NCBI RefSeq assembly: GCF_013184495.1
Contig: NZ_JAAOIY010000001.1
Span: 1,054,001 to 1,118,000 of the forward strand
Reading direction: 5' to 3'
DNA length: 64,000 bases
Source: Sporosarcina jiandibaonis
Lineage (GTDB): Bacteria; Bacillota; Bacilli; Bacillales_A; Planococcaceae
Position 1 is the first letter of the stretch; each line of letters begins with the position of its first letter. Under the pieces are notes generated by a model. It did not search any database. It was not told the origin of the DNA and was given only the letters and a program-made list of their open reading frames with translations. Shown here in pieces: positions 56,854 to 64,000 of this stretch. A program made the translations under genes and the position numbers.

Positions 56854-57958
56854 TTACGATATTTGAGAACGCAAATACGCATTAATGAATGGATCAAGAT
56901 CGCCGTCCATGACAGCGCCGACGTTTCCAGTTTCCATATCAGTACGGTGATCTTTCACCATTGAATATGGGTGGAATACATAAGAACGAATTTGACTTCC
57001 CCAACCGATTTCTTTTTGTTCGCCTCGGATTTCAAGAAGACGCGCTTGTTCTTCTTCAACTTTAATTTGATACAATTTCGATTTTAGAAGGTTCATCGCA
57101 CGTTCACGGTTTTTAATCTGCGAACGTTCGGTTTGACACGTCACTATTGCTCCAGTCGGTAAATGCGTAATCCGAACGGCTGAGTCAGTTACGTTAACGT
57201 GCTGTCCGCCTGCGCCACTAGAACGGTACGTATCAATTTTCAGATCCTCTGTACGAATCTCGATATCAATATTTCCATCAAATTCAGGCATGACTTCACA
57301 TGACACGAATGATGTGTGACGGCGTCCTGAAGAATCAAAAGGTGAAATACGAACAAGTCGATGGACACCTTTCTCAGCTTTCAAATAGCCGTACGCATTA
57401 TGGCCTTTTATCGATAATGTTACAGACTTTACGCCTGCTTCATCCCCTGCTTGATAATCGAGCGTTTCAACTTTGAAATTATGTTGTTCCGCCCAACGCG
57501 TATACATTCGTAAAATCATTGAAGCCCAGTCTTGGGATTCTGTACCGCCTGCACCAGAGTGCAATTCAAGAACCGCGTTATGTCGGTCAAACTCGCCGCT
57601 GAGAAGCATGTGCAATTCAAATGCTTCTAGTTTTTTCTTGAACGCTTTTAATTCGACGCCTAGCTCTTCTTGAAGCTCTGCATCAAATTCTTCGCGTAAT
57701 AAATCATGCGTCATTTCCAGATTTTCTTGTTCATCTGTCAATTCTTTATAGTCGCCAACAACGTCTTTCAACCCATTGGATTCAGAAATAACTTTTTGAG
57801 CTGATTCTTGATTATCCCAGAATCCAGGCTCAGCCATCATTTCATCAAGTTCTTGTATTCGAGCCTCTTTGTTTTCTAAGTCAAAGAGACCCCCTGAAGT
57901 CCACTAATTTCTTAGCTGTATTGTCAAGCTCGTTGCGTACATCCGATAATTCAATCAT
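56854..57958 (-). CDS. prfB: Peptide chain release factor 2, with programmed +1 frameshift
   Basis: Complete gene in two frames. The first 25 codons start at ATG 57958 (GGAGGA upstream) and run to TGA at 57883-57881 in the context AGGGGG-TCT-CTT-TGA-C, the classic RF2 frameshift site with an internal Shine-Dalgarno-like AGGGGG. After a +1 shift at CTT the frame reads GAC TTA GAA AAC and continues to 56854. The GGQ motif is [10 protein letters not shown] and the stop-recognition motif is SPF ([13 protein letters not shown]). RF2 reads UGA and UAA; low RF2 raises frameshifting, giving autoregulation. Confidence 0.96.
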
Positions 57959-57989
57959 AATAAGTTCCTCCTGAAATGGGTAGTAGTGC

Positions 57990-60497
57990 TTAGTTTCGAC
58001 CGTGGCACTGTTTGAATTTCTTGCCGCTACCGCAAGGGCATGGTTCGTTGCGTCCAACATTCACTGTGCGACGCACCGGTTTCTTCTTCACTGGTTCGCC
58101 TTCGTCGTCCGGTTTAACTGCGTGGCCTTTAACAACTTCTTCACGCTCTAAATTATTGCGAATTTCTGCCTTCATGGCAAACCTTGCTGCGTCGTTCTCG
58201 ATAGCTAAAATCATATCTTCAAACATAGCAAATCCTTCGCTTTGATATTCGCGCAGCGGATCTGTCTGTCCGTATGCACGCAAGTGAATTCCGTGTCTGA
58301 GTTGCTCCATTGCGTCAATATGATCCATCCACTTCGTATCAATTGCGCGAAGTAAAATAACTTTTTCAAATTCACGCATGCGCTCTTCCGACATTTCTTC
58401 TTCTTTCTCATCGTAACGAGCTAAAACGGCTTCTTGAATAAATGTTTTTAGTTCTTCAGTTGTTTTGCCTTCTAAATCTATTTTCGTCAACCGGCCCTCA
58501 GGGAGTAAATTCGCGCCAATGAAATCTTCAAGACCTTTCAAGTTCCATTCAGCTGAATCTTCCGCTGATGTATAGGCATCAACTGTACGATCGATAACAT
58601 CGATTATCATTTTTTCAACAATGCCGCGAATGTTATCGGTCTCCAAAACTTCATTACGTTCTTTATAAATGATCTCACGTTGCTGACGAAGAACATCATC
58701 GTATTGGAGTAAACGTTTCCGTGCGTCGAAGTTGTTCCCCTCTACACGCCTTTGCGCTGATTCTACAGAACGGGAAACCATTTTCGACTGAATCGGTGTT
58801 GTATCATCCATGCCAAGTCTTGTCATCATCGCTTTCATTTGATCTGATCCAAAACGTCTCATCAATTCATCTTCGAGCGATAAATAGAACTGCGTAACCC
58901 CTGGATCACCTTGACGACCGGAACGTCCGCGTAACTGATTGTCAATTCGGCGAGATTCATGTCTTTCGGTACCAAGAACAGCAAGGCCGCCTACTTCGAC
59001 AACACCTTCGCCGAGTTTAATGTCTGTACCGCGACCGGCCATATTCGTGGCGATGGTAACGGATCCTTTATGACCAGCTTCTTGAATGATTTCCGCTTCA
59101 CGGCCATGATTTTTAGCGTTTAAAACATTATGTTTTACACCGAGTTTTTTCAGGTAGCCAGAAATGATTTCTGACGTTTCAATTGCGACGGTTCCGACCA
59201 ATACTGGTTGGCCTTTTTCATGACGGGCTTTAATATCTTCCGCCACCGCTTTAAACTTCCCATCCATTGTTGAGTAAATCAAGTCTGCACGATCATCACG
59301 GATAATCGGCCGGTTTGTGGGAATTTCAATAACATTCATATTATAAATATTACGGAATTCTTCTTCTTCCGTTTTCGCTGTACCCGTCATTCCGGAAAGC
59401 TTATCGTACATTCTAAAGAAGTTTTGGAATGTAATCGTCGCTAGTGTCATTGATTCATTTTGCACTTCCAAGCCTTCTTTTGCTTCAATTGCTTGGTGAA
59501 GCCCATCACTGTAACGACGACCTTTCATAAGACGTCCCGTAAATGAATCTACAATAACGACGCTGTCTTCTTCGACAACGTAATCAATGTCAATATGCAT
59601 GCTAACATGTGCCTTAAGTGCTTGGTTTATCCCATGAAGCAGGGTCACATGTTCCAAATCAAATAGATTATTGATGCTAAAAGCAGCTTCAGCTTTCTCA
59701 ACGCCTTTTTCAGTCAGAACAACGCCTTTTGTCGATTCATCAAAAGAATAATCCTCGTCGAGTTTCAATGTTGTGACGAACATGTTTGATAACCTGTATA
59801 AATCAGCAGCCTTGTCTGCTTGTCCTGAAATAATTAGCGGTGTTCGGGCCTCGTCAATCAATATGGAGTCAACTTCATCAATGACGCCAAAATGAAGTGG
59901 ACGTTGAACCCTCTGGTTGCTGTAAAGCACCATATTGTCGCGTAAATAATCAAAGCCGAGTTCATTATTCGTACTATAAGTCACGTCTGCTTCATACGCT
60001 TCACGCTTTTCTTCCTTAGACATGCTATTTAAGTTTAAGCCTACGGATAGGCCAAGAAACTCATAAAGTTCGCCCATTTCTTCAGCGTCACGACTCGCGA
60101 GGTATTCGTTGACCGTAACGACATGCACTCCTTTGCCTTCAAGCGCATTTAAATAAACCGCAAGAGTTGACGTTAGCGTCTTCCCTTCACCGGTTTTCAT
60201 CTCTGCAATATTACCCTCATGCAAAGCAGCTGCACCGATAATTTGCACGCGGAATGGATACATCCCGAGAACCCGTCGCGAAGCTTCACGGACAACAGCA
60301 AACGCTTCTACTTGTATATCATCAAGTGTCTCGCCATTGGCGAGTCTTTCTTTAAACATATCGGTTTTGGCATTCAACTCTTCGTCAGATAACTGTTCCA
60401 TTTCAGTAGCCAAAGCTTCGACTTGATCTGCAATTCTTTCCAGTCTTTTTAAATCTCTTTTATTCGAATCGAATATTTTACTTAATACGCCCAGCAT
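57990..60497 (-). CDS. secA: Preprotein translocase ATPase SecA
   Basis: 835 residues. Walker [31 protein letters not shown] motif [15 protein letters not shown] motif, and the C-terminal zinc motif [15 protein letters not shown]. SecA drives export through SecYEG. The ATG at 60497 ([19 protein letters not shown]) follows GAGGATG by 8 bases; upstream residues of the open frame are not SecA-like. It precedes prfB by 31 bases, as in Bacillus. Confidence 0.97.
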   Translation of the reverse strand: MLGVLSKIFDSNKRDLKRLERIADQVEALATEMEQLSDEELNAKTDMFKERLANGETLDDIQVEAFAVVREASRRVLGMYPFRVQIIGAAALHEGNIAEMKTGEGKTLTSTLAVYLNALEGKGVHVVTVNEYLASRDAEEMGELYEFLGLSVGLNLNSMSKEEKREAYEADVTYSTNNELGFDYLRDNMVLYSNQRVQRPLHFGVIDEVDSILIDEARTPLIISGQADKAADLYRLSNMFVTTLKLDEDYSFDESTKGVVLTEKGVEKAEAAFSINNLFDLEHVTLLHGINQALKAHVSMHIDIDYVVEEDSVVIVDSFTGRLMKGRRYSDGLHQAIEAKEGLEVQNESMTLATITFQNFFRMYDKLSGMTGTAKTEEEEFRNIYNMNVIEIPTNRPIIRDDRADLIYSTMDGKFKAVAEDIKARHEKGQPVLVGTVAIETSEIISGYLKKLGVKHNVLNAKNHGREAEIIQEAGHKGSVTIATNMAGRGTDIKLGEGVVEVGGLAVLGTERHESRRIDNQLRGRSGRQGDPGVTQFYLSLEDELMRRFGSDQMKAMMTRLGMDDTTPIQSKMVSRSVESAQRRVEGNNFDARKRLLQYDDVLRQQREIIYKERNEVLETDNIRGIVEKMIIDVIDRTVDAYTSAEDSAEWNLKGLEDFIGANLLPEGRLTKIDLEGKTTEELKTFIQEAVLARYDEKEEEMSEERMREFEKVILLRAIDTKWMDHIDAMEQLRHGIHLRAYGQTDPLREYQSEGFAMFEDMILAIENDAARFAMKAEIRNNLEREEVVKGHAVKPDDEGEPVKKKPVRRTVNVGRNEPCPCGSGKKFKQCHGRN

Positions 60498-60604
60498 ATA
60501 GGTCACATCCTCATTTTGTTCACTCTTTATTTTAACACTGCAAAATGCGCTGTGCAAATGTACCACTAAGTTATTTATAATTGAGTATACGCAGCTCTTC
60601 AAAG

Positions 60605-60643
60605 AAAAACCTCCAAGTGCACGCTCACACTTGGAGGATTATT
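60605..60643 (-). terminator. Terminator of hpf
   Basis: CCTCCAAGTG (60610-60619) with CACTTGGAGG (60628-60637); TTTTTC follows on the minus strand. Confidence 0.8.
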
Positions 60644-60654
60644 ATGTTTACCTA

Positions 60655-61221
60655 TTAATTTGTTTCAATTAAACCGTATTTTCCATCTTTTCTCTTATAG
60701 ACAATGTTCGTTTCATCTGACTCAGCATCAGTAAAGATAAAGAAGTTATGTCCGAGCATATTCATTTGCAGAATCGCTTCTTCTTCGTCCATCGGTTTCA
60801 AGTCGAAACGCTTTGTTCGGACAACAGAAAACTCATCTTCCTCTTCATCATATTGTGGACCATCATTCGTTTTACTCTTATTAACTGATGCAAAGAACGC
60901 TGCCACGCCTTCCCTTTCACGGAATTTGCGATTCACTCTAGTTTTGTATTTTCGAATTTGACGCTCAAGCTTATCGACGATTAAATCGACAGCTGCATAC
61001 AAATCATCATGTCTTTCTTCTGCTCGTAGCGTTAAATTTTTCATTGGAATTGTTATTTCCACTTTTGTTTGTTTGTCATTGTATACTTTCAGATTTACGT
61101 TTGCAGTCGCGTTCGCACCATTTGTAAAATACCTTTCGAGCTTTGACACTTTGTTTTCTACATGATCGCGAATCGCTGGAGTCACCTCTATGTTCTCGCC
61201 GCGAATGTTAAAGTTTAGCAT
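60655..61221 (-). CDS. hpf: Long-form ribosome hibernation-promoting factor
   Basis: 188 residues. The N-terminal S30AE domain (about 1-100, VTPAIRDHVENKVSKLERYF, DDLYAAVDLIVDKLERQIRKYK) binds the decoding site; the C-terminal domain (about 128-188, RFDLKPMDEEEAILQMNMLGHNFFIFTDAES) joins two 70S into 100S. GGAGGAG precedes the ATG. Stationary-phase and stress control is usual; a sigma-B-like promoter is seen upstream. Confidence 0.95.
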   Translation of the reverse strand: MLNFNIRGENIEVTPAIRDHVENKVSKLERYFTNGANATANVNLKVYNDKQTKVEITIPMKNLTLRAEERHDDLYAAVDLIVDKLERQIRKYKTRVNRKFREREGVAAFFASVNKSKTNDGPQYDEEEDEFSVVRTKRFDLKPMDEEEAILQMNMLGHNFFIFTDAESDETNIVYKRKDGKYGLIETN

Positions 61222-61650
61222 ATGAACTCCTCCTTTATTTAACCACTACCGTACACTTCTATACGTTCCCTCAAAAGTCCTTTTAAAAACCTTGAAAAAA
61301 TAAATGATATTGGCGAAATATGTCGAAATATTGACAGCCATTATTCAAATACCTTTCACTAAAAAAGTGAATATAGATTTGTTGATTATGAATTATATAC
61401 TTCCTTTATCGATCAAGCTTTTCCCACCCCTCCAATCCACAGCGATGGTACCGCTTTTTTCACCAATAACAAAGTACGACTAATCAATGAATCTTCGACA
61501 ATATTCGCAAGGTCTTCTTTTGCGAAGTGACTAGTAATGTATTAATTCCTCAAACGCGGATGATTATTGATTAAAGATAAACCATCCACGATTTTAAATT
61601 ACCATACTTCGGACTATTTGAATAGTTAGACGCCTTCATTATTTGAAAAA
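61222..61650. other. 430-base spacer between comFC and hpf
   Basis: No gene is called. The hpf promoter lies at the left side. A GGATTGGAGGGGTGGG stretch (minus strand, about 61441-61427) is followed by only a short frame. The B. subtilis flagellar genes of this place are absent. Confidence 0.45.
61265..61290 (-). promoter_or_regulatory. Candidate sigma-B promoter of hpf
   Basis: On the minus strand GTTTTT (61290-61285), 14 bases, GGGAAC (61270-61265) resemble GTTTAA-N14-GGGTAT. B. subtilis hpf (yvyD) is a sigma-B gene, which supports the call. Confidence 0.5.
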
Positions 61651-62265
61651 TTAGTCGTTTAATCTAGCCCGAATTAAGGTGACTGCTTCAACTTCTCTTG
61701 CACCAGCTTCGATTAAAAGAGCGGCCGCATGACGAAGTGTTGTTCCTGTTGTATAAATATCATCGATCAGCATATAGGATTCATTTTTTATGACTACTTC
61801 CGGTTTCAGTCTGAATAAAGGAGCAAGTGCAAGCCGTTCTATTTTTGATTTCTTCCCCATCGTTTCGTCGTCTTTTTTTTCTAGTACATCACTATACGAG
61901 ATACGTGCACATTTTAGTAATTCTTCAACATGTGAAAAAGTGCGCTTAACTTTTCTGTTGGGATGCATCGGTATCGGGATAATATTTGTTTTCGATTTTA
62001 ATACATTGTGCAATTCATATTTAAATACTTTTGCGAGAGCAATATCCTGTAAAAATTTATATTGATGCAAGTAATCTCTCATCGCGTCATTATATTCATA
62101 AAGAGATGTCACCTTTTTCAAAGTAGGATTCTCTATTTGTTGATTGGACAATTTAAATTCTGATAAACACTCTCGGCAGAGAACCATTTCATCATCCAAT
62201 GCCAATAAAGTTTTCCATGACGGCTTAGTTAAAAGTTCAACATCGCATAAAAGGCATTCTGTCAC
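61651..62265 (-). CDS. comFC: ComFC phosphoribosyltransferase-like competence protein
   Basis: 204 residues. N-terminal zinc finger (CLLCDVELL ... CRECL) and a type I phosphoribosyltransferase domain with the PRPP loop YMLIDDIYTTGTTLRHA near the end; IIPIPMHPNRKVKRTFSH is typical. It acts with ComFA in taking up single-stranded DNA into the cytoplasm. The GTG at 62265 overlaps the comFA stop by 4 bases. comFB is absent. Confidence 0.92.
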   Translation of the reverse strand: MTECLLCDVELLTKPSWKTLLALDDEMVLCRECLSEFKLSNQQIENPTLKKVTSLYEYNDAMRDYLHQYKFLQDIALAKVFKYELHNVLKSKTNIIPIPMHPNRKVKRTFSHVEELLKCARISYSDVLEKKDDETMGKKSKIERLALAPLFRLKPEVVIKNESYMLIDDIYTTGTTLRHAAALLIEAGAREVEAVTLIRARLND

Positions 62266-63635
62266 AAAGAGGCACCGCCTTTATTCAAACGAAGTATTTC
62301 CCGCTTGGCATCATCCATCGCGTGCGATATCCCATGATGAAATAGGACAAAATCGCCTGAGGGATAAACTGAAGACCTGCCCACTCTTCCTCCGATTTGA
62401 ACGAGTGCGCCGCTAGTAAAGATGCCGTGCTCTGCTCCTACTACCGCCACCTGAACATTTGGAATTGTAATGCCGCGCTCTAAAATAGTTGTCGTTAATA
62501 ATCCAGGAATCTCTTTATCACGAAGTTTTTGCACGAATTCTTTCCGATTTTCATTGGAAGCATGGACGGATTTAATACGACGATCCAAAGTTTTGAATAA
62601 AGGCTCCGCTTCTTCCATCAAAATGATGTTATGGAAGAAAATCAGAAAAGGCTCTTCTTTTATCAATCGTTGTTCAGTCCATTTAATGAGTTTCATAGGA
62701 AGTTTTTTCTTTTTTATTTTTGCCGAGTAATTCCATAATGATTCATAACGCGGCACCGGAAGCGAGTAACCGTGAAAACGTCGATTGATGGTTGAGACGG
62801 AACCTTCTCTTCGCATTTGATAGAGTAGCTTTTTTGATGGCGTGGCGGTCACTGAATGAATGGGCGCATTTTCTTTTGCCGCCTTCTTAACAGCTCGGCG
62901 AAGCGTTTCATCAGCCGTATATGGAAACGCATCCGCTTCATCCACGAATATGACATCAAATGCTTCTTGAAATCGGTATAGTTGGTGGGTAGTCGCAAGT
63001 ATTAGTTGACTTAGTTCATTTTCAACTATCGCCCCGCCATATAAAGCCGCGATTTTTGTAGTTGGAAAAGCGACTCGAAGACGCGGCTCAAGTTCAAGGA
63101 TGACATCGACTCTCGGGGCGGCAATGCACACACGTTTCCCCTTTAGAAGCATTTTATAAATTGGTTTAAATAGAATTTCGGTCTTCCCCGCTCCGCAAAC
63201 CGCATGGATCAGATGAGGACGATTTCGAATTGTGCTTTCAAATAGTTCATGAGATGCAATTTGTTGAAGCGGAGTAAGTTTTCCTTCCCATGCCAATAAA
63301 TGACTCTTCGGAAAAGCTGGTTCAGGTCCGTTCCATGCAATCAGTGTCGTGCAATAAGAAACTCTCCCCATTTTGAGACAATGTCTACAGTACACACAAG
63401 GTCCCTCGCATTTTGCGCAATCGAAAACCGTAAATCTGGATGGGGTATTGTTTTGGCATCGATTACATTGGAATATTGTTTTATATAAAAAAGATTTTTC
63501 TTTTTTTATTCCTGGAATGACTTTAATATTGCCAGTGGCGATATGTGCATCAATAATGTTTGAATTAAATGGAATGTGTTCGCGCAGCCATAAACGACCT
63601 GTCAAAAAACTTTGAACAGCAAAATCAATAACCAA
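62262..63635 (-). CDS. comFA: ComFA, competence DNA helicase/translocase
   Basis: 457 residues. Four-Cys zinc region (CNRC ... CAKCEGPCVYCRHC), then a superfamily 2 ATPase: Walker A HAVCGAGKTEIL, DEAD box DVIFVDEADAF, motif III SVTATPSKK, motif VI QIGGRVGRSS. It drives incoming DNA across the membrane. TTG start at 63635, weak ribosome site. With comFC it forms a short operon. Confidence 0.94.
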   Translation of the reverse strand: MVIDFAVQSFLTGRLWLREHIPFNSNIIDAHIATGNIKVIPGIKKEKSFLYKTIFQCNRCQNNTPSRFTVFDCAKCEGPCVYCRHCLKMGRVSYCTTLIAWNGPEPAFPKSHLLAWEGKLTPLQQIASHELFESTIRNRPHLIHAVCGAGKTEILFKPIYKMLLKGKRVCIAAPRVDVILELEPRLRVAFPTTKIAALYGGAIVENELSQLILATTHQLYRFQEAFDVIFVDEADAFPYTADETLRRAVKKAAKENAPIHSVTATPSKKLLYQMRREGSVSTINRRFHGYSLPVPRYESLWNYSAKIKKKKLPMKLIKWTEQRLIKEEPFLIFFHNIILMEEAEPLFKTLDRRIKSVHASNENRKEFVQKLRDKEIPGLLTTTILERGITIPNVQVAVVGAEHGIFTSGALVQIGGRVGRSSVYPSGDFVLFHHGISHAMDDAKREILRLNKGGASL

Positions 63636-63751
63636 AAAATCACTCGCTTTCTTGGCTGTGAAGGATTTTGAGATACAATCGTTATGGTAGAAGTTTGAGA
63701 AACGTGGTATGTTTTACATAAGGAAAATGACAATAAAAGGGGGATTTGCAA

Positions 63752-64000
63752 ATGGAGCTTATTCGTTACGAACAAAAGGGGAATCTTGCTTACGTCACGT
63801 TAAACCGACCGGAAGCAATGAATGCATTTAATTATGACATGTTGGTTGAATTAGGTCAAATCACTGAAGCAATCCGCATTAATCCAGACATTCGCGTCGT
63901 CATTTTCACGGGAGCTGGAGACCGTGCATTCAGCGTAGGCGCTGACTTGAAAGAACGTAAAACGTTGACTGAGTTACAAGTGAAACGAAATGTCTATAAA
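63752..64000 (+). CDS. Enoyl-CoA hydratase/isomerase family protein, 5' part
   Basis: First 83 residues; the gene continues past the window. MELIRYEQKGNLAYVTLNRPEAMNAFNYDML is the crotonase N-terminus, and FTGAGDRAFSVGADLKE holds the oxyanion-hole Gly-Ala-Asp. Members hydrate or isomerise acyl-CoA double bonds. AAAGGGGGAT is 9 bases before the ATG. It is divergent from comFA. Confidence 0.88.
   Translation, partial: MELIRYEQKGNLAYVTLNRPEAMNAFNYDMLVELGQITEAIRINPDIRVVIFTGAGDRAFSVGADLKERKTLTELQVKRNVYK

Noticed and set aside
62470..62730. Plus-strand frame antisense to comFA
   Set aside because: Shadow of the comFA coding frame; no ribosome site and low-complexity end.

Overview
The window is a chromosomal segment of a low-GC, endospore-forming Gram-positive bacterium. 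Its sporulation genes (spoVA, spoVIF, CotZ), SpoIVB-era style sigma-G and sigma-K promoter boxes, competence genes (comFA/comFC/coiA/mecA) and strong AGGAGG ribosome sites place it in Bacillales. Protein flavour and gene mix (a ClpB, CoA-disulfide reductase, a short spoVA operon) suggest Planococcaceae such as Sporosarcina or a relative; that genus-level guess is inference. Most of the window is core genome, with about 60 genes. No rRNA, tRNA, prophage, IS element or CRISPR was seen.

Layout. 1-3.9 kb: the end of a membrane protein, a gene-poor stretch, an S41 peptidase, a dispersed repeat and pgpA. 4-10 kb: yjcH-yjcG-yjcF, then sporulation genes (spoVIF, a YjcZ-like peptide, a four-gene spoVA operon, cotZ, a CotO-like gene). 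10-21 kb: mgtE, prpE, rluD, nadK, yjbM, yjbL, yjbI, yjbH, pepF, coiA, mecA, spx, in the order of the Bacillus subtilis yjb region. 21-28 kb: a DUF4015 protein, T-box-trpS, manA, fabF-fabH, yjzD. 28-36 kb: clpB, yitW, yitV, yitU, degV, CoA-disulfide reductase and an amylase-like protein. 36-48 kb: a second repeat copy, yisL, yisK, DUF418, addA-addB, a TVP38 protein, azlCD. 48-64 kb: csbA, minJ, ctpB, a thioredoxin pair, an EnvC-like hydrolase, ftsX-ftsE, cccB, prfB, secA, hpf, comFC-comFA, and the start of an enoyl-CoA hydratase.

Functional links. YjbH, Spx, MecA and ClpB form a protein-quality and stress cluster; clpB carries a perfect CtsR operator. FabH-FabF lie behind a FapR operator. The spore genes carry a good sigma-G promoter (spoVA) and three sigma-K -10 boxes. 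FtsEX and the M23 hydrolase probably act together at the cell wall. SecA, RF2, HPF and the ComF proteins follow the usual Bacillus order.

The most unusual signals are: (i) several genes whose only well-placed start after a good ribosome site is AUU, AUC or AUA, best shown by the spoVA lipoprotein; (ii) a yjbH reading frame that runs through its own intrinsic terminator, so terminated mRNA would lack a stop codon; (iii) a ClpB without its N-terminal domain; (iv) a membrane-anchored GH13 protein that has lost its nucleophile; (v) a CotZ with a 35-residue Arg/Asp-rich insertion; (vi) a small membrane-protein gene antisense to the 3' end of trpS. All were read by eye from sequence; no database search was possible.
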